NCBI GenBank assembly: GCA_019914945.1
Contig: CM034109.1
Coordinates: 1,736,001-1,800,000 of the forward strand
Source: Typha latifolia
Taxonomy: Eukaryota > Streptophyta > Magnoliopsida > Poales > Typhaceae
Direction: 5' to 3'
DNA length: 64,000 bases
Both the position numbers and the translations under genes were made by a program. The notes under the pieces are model-generated. The model was not told the origin of the DNA. It saw only the letters and a program-made list of their open reading frames with translations, and did no database searches. Shown one piece after another: positions 37,572 through 50,935 of this stretch (its first letter is position 1; each line of letters starts with the position of its first letter).

Positions 37572-37806
37572 TAGGGGTGGCAATCGGGTTGAAGCGATTT
37601 AGATAGTGTCAGATTTTGATCGGGTCAACTTTATCTTAACATGAATATAGTTCGACTATTAAACGGATTGTATTTAGTAAATACGAATACGATCCGTTTA
37701 GTAAACGGGTAACATGACCTATATAACCCGTTTAATAAATGAGTCCTATTAACACAAAACGATAATCTGTTTAACACAACACGATAACACGATACAAATA
37801 ACACAG
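37572..37806 (+). mobile_element. hAT-like terminal region (unit 3)
   Basis: Best preserved terminus, TAGGGGTGGCAA, followed by the CCCGTTTAATAAA-type subterminal words. Confidence 0.5.
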
Positions 37807-38880
37807 TAATTTTTACCCTATAATAATCAATATTTATCGATTTATTCTATATAAGTGGTCTATTACACAGATAAGATGGTATCTTTTTAACTCAAAACTT
37901 ATACAACACAACAAAAAAAAAAACAATTTTAAGTATTCAACCATAAATCAAATAACACAGATTCATATACCAATTCAACCACCAACAATCAATATTAAAT
38001 AAATAAATTTAGCTACTAATTTTAGTTCTAAGTTCCAATTGTTAAATCTAATAATGGCATGACAATTACAACATAGTTTCAAGTTCATAATTCAATCACC
38101 AACATCTAATCCATTATAAACTATAAATAATTTGAAATAAGCAAACCAGCCTTCTGTTTTATTATCCAACAATTATGACCCTACCAAAAAGAATAAAAGT
38201 GAATGTAAATAACTAAGACAGAAAATATAAAAAGAATTAGTGAACATGATCTACAACGAGTTGGTGAACATTAGAATATTCAACTGCTTCACTTATTTTA
38301 GATAAATATCAAGTTGCAGTGAAGGTCACATATAAAAGTTTTCATACAAGAAACTAACATATGGAATTCTTGTTGGATTACATTTGAACGCTACAAGTAG
38401 AAGCTCATATCTACTGACTAGAGATAGACTAACTTATATAAACATCTCTTTGTTATAAATTATGAAGACAGATGTAACCTGAGATGTCATCAATTAAAGT
38501 TATATATGGGTGACGTTTTTGCATGTTGGATCACTTGCTACTTATTTTTAACATATTCCAGTCAAATTAACAAATAGCTTTTCGTCTCCTTAATAGCAGG
38601 AAGTTCTCTAAGTTGCAATTATCATTGCATACAAATAGGAATTCTACCTTATCTGTTTATACTCTACTTCCTCACAGGGAACTTCAAACAGTACTATTAA
38701 TATTCTTGAACAACTGCACTACCACCTAACTAGACATTCACTAAGCATTCTAGCTTTATTGACAGCTAACAAAAGAAATTTGAGAACTAAGCAAGCTCCT
38801 ATATGAAAAAGAAGTATCTCGCTGCGTTAAGTTGCTCACTAGTGCCTAGTAATCACACTATAAGAATATAAAGCTTATAC
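37807..38880. other. AT-rich stretch (unit 3), no gene seen
   Basis: Equivalent of 6611-7677. Confidence 0.5.
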
Positions 38881-39021
38881 TACTCGAACTAGGACTTGCC
38901 TTAGACTAATTCTAAAAGTTTATATGACTCGAACTAGAACTTGCCTTAGAGGCTTACATGACTTAATTGAACTTGCTTTAGTGGCTTACATGACTTAATT
39001 AGACTTGCCTTAAGGGATTAC
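38881..39021 (+). repeat. Degenerate 32-nt tandem repeat (unit 3)
   Basis: Same arrangement as 7678-7822. Confidence 0.75.
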
Positions 39022-39941
39022 ATAAAAGATAAAGATTACTTAGCTAAATCAGCCTTCCTTATCCTTCTCGGATTGATTCTTCTTTATACCACAGATAGAG
39101 TCCGAGTTTGGAGAAACCTTGAATACAAAAGTTGTAGATCAGGATGTTTTCGATCTTCTCCAAGTGGTTTTGTAATATTTAGTTTCTCCGGAATATCCTT
39201 TGAATAGATTTCCAAAACTGCGCATAGTTGAATTAGTTAACTAACAAATTCTAATCTAATAAGGCTCTAATTAAAGCAAATAAGCAGATAAGATAACTAG
39301 ACTCCATCTATTGAGCTAAATCTCCCCCTTGATGTGATTCGATCTGACTCAATTAGCATTACACCAAAGCTATAACACCCCTATTATACTCTATATTCAT
39401 AATCTGCATATACTTATAGTGTGCCTATGCTTGTGCTAGCACAGATCGTTTTCGTGTATGTTCAATATCAATATTATATTATAGGAGAATTAGAAAATTC
39501 CTATTTATATGAAGATTATGTGAGACATTACAATGAGCAATATAATTAGTTGATCAATTTTGATGAATATCGATAATATTTAATACAATATTCTCATGTT
39601 ATTCTTGTGCTAACAAATAAAGTCTTTGATCCTCCTATATATCTTAGAATTCACATTACACTTCTTATTATATTTCTTAACATTTGTCTTATAATCAATA
39701 TGAAAAGTATTAATGTAATGACAAGATAATTGAACAAAAAAGGAGAAGAATATACATATATAAAACACAGAACATCTACTTATATGATTTTATAAACAAA
39801 AATATAAGTATAAACAAAATCTAATCAATAACTATTTGGTGATTCTTACCTTTGTTTAACTCATCATTAATTATATATAAAATAGTCACAATCTAATTAT
39901 GTAAAAGTATGTAAGCTTAGTGTTATATTTTTTACAAAATA

Positions 39942-39942
<1 letters not shown>
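39022..39942. other. AT-rich stretch (unit 3), no gene seen
   Basis: Equivalent of 7823-8744. Confidence 0.4.

Positions 39943-39978
<36 letters not shown>
39943..39978. repeat. (TA)18 microsatellite
   Basis: Uninterrupted TA dinucleotides. Confidence 0.95.
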
Positions 39979-39980
<2 letters not shown>

Positions 39981-40189
39981 AACATGAACATAAGATATAT
40001 GAATTTGATTATTATTAATTAAGATATATGTATCAACCTAATATAAGCTATATATGTATAATTATTATAATTAGTTAATTATCATGCTTATCATACTTTG
40101 CTAATAAATATGTTAGTGAGTACATATTTTTTAAAATAATTAACTGTGTAATTAAATAATTAAAAAGGAGAGAAAATCTCTATATTATA

Positions 40190-41060
40190 GTGCTGGGCTT
40201 GCAGTTAACAGAGAGAGGGGAACGAAGGGAGAAGAAAAGGAAGGAGAAGAAGAAGAAGATAAGAAGAAAGAGAAGGGAAGGGAGGGGAAACCGAGTCAAC
40301 GAGGAGGGGCCTGGCTGCTGCTGGCTAGCTTGCGATCGGCCTCTCGCCGGCTGTTCAGTTCCGACGAGAGAGAGAGAGAGAGAGAAAGAGGGAGGGAGGG
40401 AGAGAGAGAGAGGAAGAAGAAGAGAAGAAAATAGAGGAGGGGGAAAGGCCTCATTAGCAGCTTCTCTGTAGTAGTAGTGGTGGCAATAGTTCTGAGGACA
40501 GGAGCAAGAATCCGAGGAGAGAAATTTGAGAGAAAGAAGAGAACAGAAGAGAGGAGAAGAAGAAGAAGAAGAAGAAGAAGAAGAAGACCTCCCCTGCACC
40601 CTCTTCCTCGTCATTGGAAAAGGAGAATGTTTCTTTCCATTCCTCATGAGAAATGGTGGGCAGCTACCCGACGGCCGAGATGTGCGTTCGTACTAAGTAA
40701 TTTAGTACAAACTATAGAATGGATTGTCGGTCATGAACATCGTAAGGTGCTGCTCTTCGCGAATCCCAGCATAGAAGAAGAAGAAAAGAGAAATAGAGAC
40801 GAAGAATAGTCGAAGTGGGAGGCACGAGTGCGTTGCGCCCTCAGCGCGCGATGTTGCATGGTACATCGTCTGCCACAGTTCAGCCGACCATGCCACGTCA
40901 TGCCATGCATTACCCTTTCTTCCTATCTTCTTTTTTTATTATTAATTTTAATTTTATTTCATTTCATATATTATTATTATTATTATTATTTCATTACTAT
41001 CATTATTTATTTATTTATTTATTTATTATTTAATATTTAGGGCTGGGTTATTACAATTGC
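40190..41060. mobile_element. Purine-rich and GC-rich LTR-like block (unit 3)
   Basis: Nearly identical to unit 2, one GAA triplet shorter in the tract near 40556-40587. Confidence 0.4.
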
Positions 41061-41910
41061 TCACTGTTCTAACGCGATATTGTCTATCTATCACTGTTCA
41101 TCTAGAATTGCTCATTGTCACTGCTCATCTGTACTTTTCGTCCATCACTGTTTATGTAGAATTGTTCATCCCGTTAGTCCGCTCGAATTCCAATGGCCAA
41201 TATTGATTTTTCTCAATTTAGACTTTAGAGACACATTGTCAATTACAGAAAACTTACAATCTACCCCTTGACAATTTTGTGACAAAATAAGCGTCGCCAT
41301 AAAAAATCTAATATAGAAAACATTCCAAGCCCAATTCTGCAATAAAAAATATCAATCCAAATTCTATGAAATTTATATCGCCATAAGTTTGAATTTTTAA
41401 AATTACAAATCGTTCACATATCAAAAAATTTAACAGTTCAGGTCACATATTATTTTCCAAGTGTTTTGATACTTAGAAGTACTTCACAATAATCTAGGAG
41501 ATGAATGTTTACTGAAAATACTCAATAATATACAAATAACTTTAAATAGAAAGCAAGGCAAACATGACAAAGATGGCAAGAATTTTATGTGGAAAACCTC
41601 ATAAAACCTATGTATCATTTTTTCTATGATCAAATCAACCACTAACAAATATTGCAAATACAAAAATTACTTACAGAGCACCTATTGAACCCTAGCCTAC
41701 AACTATATTTGAAGTTCTCTTGCTCTCTAGATAAGTTGCTTCAAATGGTCGATAAACTAATCTCAATGACCCTCAACATCGGATGTCCTGTATTAGTAAC
41801 CCTCGAGACAACAACTCACTCCAAGAAATAACGCAATAAAAATGATTCGAAATCTCTAATGAATCCTATCTTTCTAAAATCTTCGGATCGCCAAGAATGC
41901 TTATTTAACA
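41061..41910. other. AT-rich stretch (unit 3), no gene seen
   Basis: Equivalent of 9862-10712. Confidence 0.45.
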
Positions 41911-43588
41911 ATTGGGTTATTTGCAACAAAAAACCACTTAGTTTTCGTTTTGATGAGTGAGGGTTGTTTCATGTTTCTACTGCATATGAGGTTTTTTCCT
42001 TTCTTTCTTCCAAGTTTGCCCTTCTGCCATTTAGTACTCATTAAATGCTACTGGGATAATGTAAGAGAGAAATGATTCATACCTATTTTTTCTTCTTCTT
42101 ATGCTGTTACTGCTTCTTCTTCTTCTTCGTCTTCTTCTTTTTTGTTATTATTTATTTCTCTTCTTTTGCTACTGTTTTATTTTTTTCTATCTCTTAATCT
42201 TATTTTTTAATACAAGTCTCTCTAATCGCTCTTTAATTAATAAAGTAAGAGACTAATTAAAAATAGTTTAAATAAATAAAAACTTCTTAATCAATATCTC
42301 AAAAATAGAACTTAATCTATATTACAACTAAATTATAATATATATTAAAAAAATTGTGAATTACTGTCAGAATTATTCTTTGTTCTGCTATAGATATATT
42401 TCGAATTTCAAGAAACTTCGAATACAAAAAGCCTCAAGTAACGGTGGAGGAGCTGGTGGCGATGTTAGAGGAGAGGAAGAGGGCTATATAAAGATGTATT
42501 TTTATCGTCATAATTTTTCTTTCTTAGTTGTTCATAACTTACACATGCTTACGAGAGATATTTTCATCATATTGCTATCACATGACTATCTGAAATATAT
42601 AATAGAACCCTAATAGAAGGGGCTAAGTGAGTTATTTCTAAAAGTTCAAAGGGTTAGTGTGTTCGGGGGTCGGTGTAGAAATGGGTGATAGTTCGGGGGT
42701 GAAAAAGAAATTATTTTTAAATATAATAACAACTTTCGTTGTTCTTTTTATAGACTACATAATTTACATACTTCATCATTTTAATTAATAAAGAAAGAGA
42801 AGAAGAAAAAAAAAGAAGAAGAAGAAGCAATAACAACAAAAAGTTAGTAGTAGAAGAAAATATATTAACAACTTCCACAAATATAATGATAACTTTTATT
42901 GTTTTTAACAATTTTTATTATTTTTTTAATACATTGTAGAATTTACACGGTTACAATTTTCATAGAAACAAACAATAATCTATAGAATCATACTTTTAGT
43001 TATTGAACTAATTATAATTATCTCACCACTATCTGTAATTAATCTCTTACTTTATTAATTAAAGAGTGATTAGATAGAATTATATAGAAAAAAAAAGAAC
43101 AATTAAGAGATAGAAGAAGAAAAAGAACAAACATAAGCAATAACGAAAAGAAAGATGAAAAAGAAGAAGGAGAAGAGGAAGAAGAAAAAAAAAAGGAAAA
43201 AGAAAACATATTAACAACTTCCGTAGATATAATAATAATTTTTATTATTTTTTCTGTACACTTTTTATACATTATAAAATTTACATATTTTACCATTATA
43301 ATTTGCGTAAAACAAACAATAATCATACAAAGTTATATTTTTTTAGTTACTTAATTAATTATGATTATCTCATCACTATCTCCGATCAATCTCTAATTTA
43401 TTAATTAAACAGTAATTATAGAGATTTGTATAGAAAGAAAGACTAAGAGATAAAAGAAGGAAAAGAATGATAGATAGCATTGCAGAATTTATTATATGAA
43501 GTAGAAGATGGAAAAAGATGAAGAAGAGTACATGGCTATTTTTCTCTCTTATAGTGTCCCATAAATACTTAATGAGGCACTAAATAAC
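41911..43588. mobile_element. Composite foldback element (unit 3)
   Basis: Same inverted and direct repeat arrangement as unit 1. One substitution changes CTGTCTG to CTATCTG near 42586. Confidence 0.65.
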
Positions 43589-44018
43589 ATAATAGAAACC
43601 AAAAATAGACCTGACTAACCAAATTTAAAAACCAGGTGGGCTTTTCATGCAAAAACCCAACTCAATTCAACTCTTATAAAATTTGTGATACATAGAAATT
43701 CAAATATTTTATGGTCAAGCTCTTACAAAGTATTTTTAAATACGTTCAAATAGATTTTCTGTACACAAATTGCCGATACGAGAATATAACAAGTTATATA
43801 GATCACAATTATTAGTCTAATATTAGAGTAAAATAGCTGAAAAGAATTTCGAATAATATATATAAAATAATTAGTACTAAAGATAATAATACTAATCTAA
43901 GAATTATCCAATCAAAGATCGCATTTATAACAATTATAGTTGTTATAAGGACTTGTACTAACTACAAAGATATAATACTATTAATGAATTCAGTTTAATT
44001 TGGGAAAACAGTAACGTG
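43589..44018. other. AT-rich stretch (unit 3), no gene seen
   Basis: Distal upstream region of RLK copy 4. Confidence 0.5.
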
Positions 44019-44075
44019 GAAGAAGAAGAAGAAGAAGAAGAAGAAGAAGAAGAAGAAGAAGAAGAAGAAGAAGAA
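44019..44075. repeat. (GAA)19 microsatellite upstream of RLK copy 4
   Basis: Pure GAA triplets about 470 bp before the start codon. Confidence 0.95.
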
Positions 44076-44408
44076 AGAGGAAAGTGCTCCTCGATCCGAT
44101 AGAAAATGGTTAAAAGATAGGAGGTGCAGGGTTTGCACCTATCAGAAGAAAAATTTAGAGGGATGACTTTAACATGTAGACTATTGGATCTTAGTGTTGG
44201 TGTCCACCTCTCATTCTGTTGGTTTTCCAAAGGTTTAAAGAAAAATTTAGAGAGACGACTCTGACTCTTCTCTATACATCAAGTCATGTGGAAATTGGTC
44301 CTTCTCTTAAGTGTCTGTGGAGCACAGAGAAGTTCTCTTGACAAAACAAGAGAATTCCAAGGCATGCTTTAAAGGGTACCTTGGAAGTTCACACTCCAAT
44401 ATCAAAAC

Positions 44409-44479
44409 GACGTATTGAAGACGTTATTGATAGTTTTTCCCTTTGAAATGACCCTAAGTGAGTGGTAAGTCTATATAAA
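44409..44479 (+). promoter_or_regulatory. Promoter of RLK copy 4: paired GACGT sites and TATA
   Basis: GACGT at 44409 and 44420; TATATAAA at 44472-44479, 69 bp before the ATG. The expected leader is about 40 nt. Confidence 0.55.
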
Positions 44480-44547
44480 CCCCAGAACTCTTTGAGTTTT
44501 TACAACAACAAAATTAACTGTCTTTGGCCTTTCAGTTAGATTTAGCT

Positions 44548-47500
44548 ATGAATCCCTTGTTGTCTATCCTAACGTTCCTCTCGTCGGTTTTACTGCTACT
44601 CCCAATTCTCCCAAGTGTTGCAAAATTGGCATCACTTGATTCGCAAGGGAGAGCCCTCCTCCAATGGAGAACAAGCCTTAAGAGTCATGAAGCCATAGCC
44701 TCATGGAATCTTAAGACTAGTCCATGCAATTGGACTGGCATCACATGCAGTAGTGCCACGCATTTAGGGTTGAGCATGATCACCACGATATCTCTACCAG
44801 GGATGGGTCTTGTAGGGATGTTGGATGTCCTCGATTTCTCGACGTTGGCAACCTTAACAAGTCTCAACCTCACCGTCAACCAATTGGATGGATCCATTCC
44901 AACTTCCGTTGCTGCTCTTTCTAAGCTCACCTCTCTTGATCTCTCTATGAATCAGATAAGTGGCTCCATACCTCCTTCTCTCAATAACTTGACGAATCTT
45001 AGAATCTTAGACTTGTCTCAAAATAATCTTTCAGGTCCCATCCCAAAAGAATTAGGAGACCTACAGAGTCTATTAAGCTTGCATTTGTCTTTGAACATCT
45101 TGAGTGGCTCTATTCCGTATGAAATAGGACATCTCTCTAACTTGAATGAATTATTTCTCCCTAATAACAGCCTAATAGGTCCAATACCTTCAAGTCTGGG
45201 GAACTTGACGAATCTCGCTCTTTTAAACCTTTGGAGTAATCAACTCTCTGGTTCTATTCCTCATGAAATAGGAAAGTTAACAGTTATGGTTGTTTTAGAT
45301 GTCAGCAACAATAGCCTTACAGGTCTAATACCTTCAAGTTTGGGGAACTTGACCAAGCTCACTACCTTAAACCTTTGGGGTAATAAGCTCTCTAATTTCA
45401 TTCCACATGAAATAGGTAATTTAGTGAACTTGAAGGACTTGGAACTCCAAGATAACCAACTGACAGGTCTCATCCCAAAAAATTTAGGGAACTTGACCAT
45501 GCTTGAAACCATGTACCTATATAGTAACAAGCTCAATGGTGTGATCCCTCATCAAATAGGAAATCTCGCAAATATGGTTGATTTAGAATTTCCCAATAAT
45601 AGCCTAACAGGTCCAATACCTTCAAGTTTGGGGAACTTGACCAAGCTCAATTATTTATACCTTTGGGGTAATCAGCTCTCTGGTTCCATTCCTAATGAAA
45701 TAGGGAATCTAGTGAACTTGAAGGACTTAGAGTTCTCTCTTAACCAATTAACCGGTTCTATTCCGAGAAGTTTAGGAAACTTGACCATGCTTGAGGCCAT
45801 GTACCTCGATGATAACAATTTCACTAGTATCATCCCTCATGAAATAGGGAAGCCGGCAAATCTGGTTTATTTAAATGTCTTCAACAGTAGCATTACAGGC
45901 CCAATTCCCTCAAGTCTTGGGAACTTGGGAAAGCTCAATATTTTAAACCTTTGTTGTAATCAGCTATCTGGGTCCATTGCTCCATCATTTGGTAATTTGA
46001 GCAACATCCAATACCTTGGACTAGCCAATAATCATTTAAGTACTAGTTCTTTACCTCAAGAACTAGCAAATATCACAAGCTTACAAAGAATGCGACTTGA
46101 TGGAAATCAACTTAAGGGAGATATCTCTAACTTTGGAGTGTATCCCAATTTGATATTTGCGGATTTGAGCTTCAACAAGTTCTCCGGTATGCTCTCGCAC
46201 CATTGGGGAGAATGCTACAATTTGACGAGCTTAACAATCTCCAACAATGAGCTCAACGGACACATACCTTCGAGCATTGGACAACTATCTAAAATCCAGT
46301 GCTTGATCTTTCATCCAATAACCTGGAAGGGGAGATTCCAATAGAATTAGGCAAGTTGTCTCAATTGTACTACTTGGATCTGAGTAATAACTTACTCTTT
46401 GGTGAGATACCTCAAGAGCTTGGAAACCTACTCAAAATACAGAATTTAGATCTATCAGCTAACAACCTTAGTGGATCGATTCAAGGCAATTTTGGGGGTT
46501 GTCATGAACTTCTATTTTTAAAGTTGAGCAACAACCGTTTAAATGGAAGCATCCCCATTCAAATTGGAGGTCTAGTAAACCTACAAGAATTACTAGATCT
46601 TAGTCATAATTCATTTTCTGAAGCATACCATCCCAACTAAGTGAACTAGTTATGCTACAAGTTTTGAATCTCTCACACAATGCATTGAGTGGATCTATCC
46701 CCACATCCTTTCAAGATATGGCTAGCTTAACAAATATAGACTTATCCTATAATGAACTGGAGGGGCCTCTTCCTGCTAGCCAAGTTTTCAAGAAAGCGCC
46801 GATGGAGTGGTTTACCCATAATAAAGATCTATCTTTGTGAGGCGTCAGGCTTGGCTCTATGTAGTTCAAGCCCTTCAAGTAGAAGTTCTAGAAGTAAACA
46901 AAGTCAGGTTATTACGTTGGTTGTTCTACCTATTCTTGGATCCTTGGTTCTCTTCGCGGGGTTTGCCGTATTCTTATGGAAAAGGAAGAAAAGCTCTAAA
47001 CACAATACAAGTGAGATTGATAAAAGTGGGTTCTTGTTAGGAAACGTTGATGGAAAAGATTTATATAAGGATATCATTGAAATAACAGAGAATTTTGATG
47101 AAAAGTTTTGCATTGGCAAAGGTGCATATGGAAGTGTTTACAAAATTACCTTACCCAGAGGAGTAAGAATAGGAGAATTTCAACTACCAAAAGAAAAAAT
47201 AATTGCTGTGAAGAAAATTCATCAAACGGAAGAAGAAAGATTGATAGACAACCAGCTTTTTTATTATGAGATACAAACACTATCTGAAATACGACATCGG
47301 AATATCATGAAGCTTTATGGCTACTGTTCAACTGATCAACATAGGCTTATTGTTTGTGAGTACTTGGAGAGAGGAAATTTAGCGGTCATTCTTACACATG
47401 ATGCATATGCCATTGAGTTAGATTGGATCAAAAGGTTGAATGTTATTGGAGATGTTGCTCATGCTTTATCTTACCTGCATCACGATTGTTCTCCTCCCAT

Positions 47501-48248
47501 AGTTCATCGAGATATCACAAGCAACAATGTTTTACTTGATTCAAAATTTAGAGCTTGTGTGTCAGACTTTGGAATAGCTAGAATTTTGAAGCCTGACTCA
47601 TCCAATTGGACAATGGTGGTAGGAACAAGGGGCTACATCGCACCAGGTAAATGCCTTTATTTATTCGAATTCAGAAAGTTTGTGTTGATACTTCGTAAAG
47701 TGTATTTTCATACATGTGTCATATACTTGCTTTCGATAGTACGAAGATACACCTAATATGTTATTTATTTGACCCCTATCTTAGCTAAAAAATATTAAGA
47801 TATAATTGCATGCCATAATAACAGTTGGGCATAACTATTTATCTATCATATTTCGTAACTTTTTAGTATTTTCTTATGAGTTTTAATATAATTAAGCTTA
47901 GTTAGCTGAAACTTCTTCTTCTGATATTTTGCAGAGCTTGCCTATATAATGACAGTGACCGAGAAATGCGACGTATATAGTTTTGGAGTGGTGGCACTTG
48001 AAGTGCTCATGGGAGCTCATCCAGGAGATTTGATTACATCCTTATCATCTAGTACTATCGAACTCACACTACTGAATGATATCTTGGATCCACGTCTATC
48101 ACTCCCTACAATTGAAGTTGCAAGTCAAATTTTAACAGTAGTCAAGATAACCCTTCAATGTTTAGAAGCTAATCCGCTATGTCGACCAACAATGCAACAT
48201 GTATCTCAACAGCTATCTGCTCTCTGGATGCCTCCTATCCTCAATTGA
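44548..48248 (+). CDS. MIK2-like LRR receptor-like kinase, copy 4 (three frameshifts as written)
   Basis: Plasma-membrane receptor kinase expected to sense an extracellular ligand through its LRRs. ATG 44548 was chosen over an in-frame TTG 24 nt upstream. Order: signal peptide (residues 1 to ~25), LRR N-cap with PCNWTGITC, about 27 LRRs of 24 residues to ~750, cysteine pair, membrane segment ~788-812, RD kinase from ~856. Exon 1 ends at 47646 (CACCAG|GTAAAT), the intron is 47647-47934, and exon 2 (47935-48248) is open to its TGA. Kinase motifs intact: [50 protein letters not shown]. Frame breaks: about 46300 (CCAGTGC for CCAGGTGC), 46618 (TCTGAAG for TCTAGAAG) and 46832 (ATCTTTGTG for ATGCTGTG). 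The net length is one base short of a 1137-residue frame. Family assignment rests on architecture. A genuine recent pseudogene is possible. Confidence 0.88.
45289..46008 (+). repeat. 288-bp four-LRR supermodule inside the receptor ectodomain
   Basis: In copy 4, modules begin at 45289, 45577 and 45865, exactly 288 bp (96 residues, four LRRs) apart. Each begins with a V-x-L motif followed by NNSLTG-type and SSLGNLTKL motifs, then LWGN(K/Q)LS, then NQLTG. The third module is only two LRRs long. In copy 5 the modules start at 60927, 61214 and 61502. The phase is kept, so the ectodomain grew by in-frame duplication of four-LRR blocks. Confidence 0.85.
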
Positions 48249-48389
48249 TATTAATTACTATGATCTTGTCATATTGTATCCTAATGTACCGCATGGAAAA
48301 CATACTTGTACATCAATTTAGGAGTACGAATTATTTCTCTCTATAGCTGTGCTTATATATTTTAAGTTTATTCTTCTAACCAGTATAAA

Positions 48390-48395
48390 AATAAA
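48390..48395 (+). terminator. Candidate poly(A) signal, RLK copy 4
   Basis: AATAAA 142 nt after the stop codon. Confidence 0.5.
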
Positions 48396-49723
48396 AGAAA
48401 GATCTTGTTGATAATGCAAAGTGTGGAAACTCGATTTGGGAATCATAATCGGTTATCAATTCAATAAGCTTTTGCATCTAATGACTATCTAATCATAATT
48501 GGTTTCTCTTGGAGGATGACCCGATTGACTCTTTTTAGACCAAAATACACTTAATTTATTTTTTGGTGGGAGTGAGAAAGACTTGTTTTGCGTTTATTAT
48601 TGAACTAGCTGAAGTAAATGAGGAGCAAACTCATTTTCCTTGACTTCTCTTGCTAGGTGGAAAGTGAACACCAAATACGAGTTCCCTCTTTGCGTGCTTT
48701 AAATTTAGTATAAGAAATAAAAGCAAAACAATAATACAAGTGATGCTTAAATACATGTCATAATCTTAGAACTGAAGTACATGTTATCATATGAATTCAT
48801 GGTCTTGAGAAATATGGAGCTTCACTATCATTTAAGCATCGCCCTTGTATGGACTAAAATAGACATAAAATTGAGGTAATGAATTAAAGTTCAAACGATG
48901 GTCATAAAGTTCAGTGTTAGATTTTTAGTATTAGCAAATATATACAAAATAATCTAAGTATTTTTATCTATATAAATGAGCATATGCATAAGTGTTGTTA
49001 AGATTTGGTTTGAAATTTTTTAAATTTTAAAACAAATAAGTCATGCCACTTGAAGGGCATTCGAATGCACCCTAACAGTCATTAAAAGATACAAAGGTTT
49101 ATTTTTTATTGTTCGAACACACCCTGGTAGGTGTTCGAAGCAGTTCGAAGATGAGATGAGCATATTTAGTTGTCTGAATGCACCTTGGCGGCCGTTCGAA
49201 GTCATTTGAAGATATAAAGACACATATTAGGTCATTCGATTGGGGGCAATCTTTCACTCGAATGGGATCATGAATCTTTGAAAATTTTGGAAATCTGTGA
49301 GACCTTATTTGGACTTATCTTAAAAAGGTATAAAAGTTTTAGTATGTCCTAACCCTAGTGTATTGGTTATTACATTGAGAAGACATTATTGAATAGAAAT
49401 TAATTTTCAATGACAAAGGCTTTAACCACCTTCATCACACAAAACTATTAATCTTAAGGGTTAAGAAAGTCCAATTTTCGAAGGTTACTGAGATTGAAAA
49501 TCATTTACGGAAAGCAATAAATCGTGGAGTCGAGCAATCAACACTACTATTTCAAATAGAGTCATGAGGATCAATGGGGAGTCTATAAATCAGTCTTGTA
49601 AACTGCTACAGTTTATTAATATTGTTTCGATCCGAGTTTAAGATTTTTCCACGTAAAAGCTTAGTGTTCATCTTTATTTGTTTCTTTGATTATTATTCTG
49701 TATTTTTATTTACTTAAGCAAAG
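48396..49723. other. AT-rich spacer (unit 4), no gene seen
   Basis: Equivalent of 1592-2909. Here TTCGAAG sites near 49134, 49144 and 49195 are complete, where other units lack one or more bases. Confidence 0.5.
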
Positions 49724-50475
49724 TGTTGGAAAATCGGGACTAGGGTTTAGTTTATATTTTCATCCAGAATAGCCTGTACATCTTTCTCTTGGAGCTTGTC
49801 AAGGGTACTCAAGGATAACAGCCTTCATCAGTTATCCTAGCTTGTAGGATCTGTAACAAGCCTAAAAAGCTTCCCTAGTTTATAGTAACAAACTAAACAA
49901 GTTTCCCTAGCTCATAGGACAACATATAACAAACTTTGTTACTAAAATTGTGTACGTGTAATCTCTTTATATATGGAATATGGTGAATGCCTAAACACCA
50001 ATTGGTGTGAGATTTCCAAAACATTGTTATGGTATCATAGGATTAGCATCTCCCGATCCACATGGCCTCCAAAACCTGTTTCGTCCTCTCCTTCAATACA
50101 ATGGTGCACATGATCACCATTAAACTCTCTTCCTTTAAGCTTTGGCATTCTTAGCTTACACCATTACTACAATGCCATGAACTTCTTTGCTATGTTGATG
50201 GCACCATTCCTATGCCTGCTGCAACCATTTTCTCTGGTGAGTTCTTTGTCCCAAATCTCAAATATGCTGAATAGAAACACCAAGATTATCGTATATTCAG
50301 TCTCATTCTATCCTCTCTCACGGAAGAAGCACTGGCTGAGGTTGCTGGGCTTACATCCTCCCATGATATCTGGGTCACCTTAGAAAACTCCTTCAGTCAC
50401 AAGTCTAAGACTCGTGAAATATGTCTTAAGGATGATCTATAGAAGCGTGGAACTCGTACTCTAAGGGAGGTTAGA
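49724..50475 (+). mobile_element. Truncated Ty1/Copia element (unit 4)
   Basis: LTR 49724-50023, primer-binding site at 50030, degenerate gag from 50062. The gag remnant still carries frameshifts, so the element is dead even in the best-preserved unit. Confidence 0.85.
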
Positions 50476-50935
50476 AGCGGCGTCGCCGGGGATTGAGAGA
50501 ACGGGAGCGAAGAAGACGAAGGAGGCAAGGCAAAACTCAATCTCAATAATCAATAATCAATGATGACTTTGGTTGCCTTCCACATCCTTTTATAGGCTAA
50601 CCAACAACTCAAATTAACCCTAAAAACACAATTTTCGCTGACCACGTTCGAACTCGCCTGACCGCGTTCGAACGCACCGGGTTCGCTCTTCTGGATTTGC
50701 GAACACGATGTAGGCGTTCGAACGTGCGATTGAACGCGCCTGTCGGTATTTGCGAACGCGATGCAGGCATTCACAGTGCGTTCGAACGCACCGCGTTCGA
50801 ACGCACAGTGCACTCTCTTCACCCACGTTCACAAACCGCGTTCGAACTCACTCCACCCGCGTTCCAACGCGACTTACAGAAAACTTATTTTAATGGAAAT
50901 TACATACTAAAACATAAAACAAAAACACTCCTAAA
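50472..50935 (-). mobile_element. Minus-strand LTR-like block with TTCGAA cluster (unit 4)
   Basis: Palindrome cluster at 50643-50878, minus-strand TATA near 50587. Confidence 0.5.

Larger units (their letters stand above)
31195..46804 (+). repeat. Tandem unit 3 of ~15.6 kb array
   Basis: 15610 bp. In the spacer it shares with unit 4 several variants that differ from units 1 and 2. One is cttacagaaaact near 35267 and 50875, against cttacgtaaaact in units 1 and 2. Confidence 0.95.
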
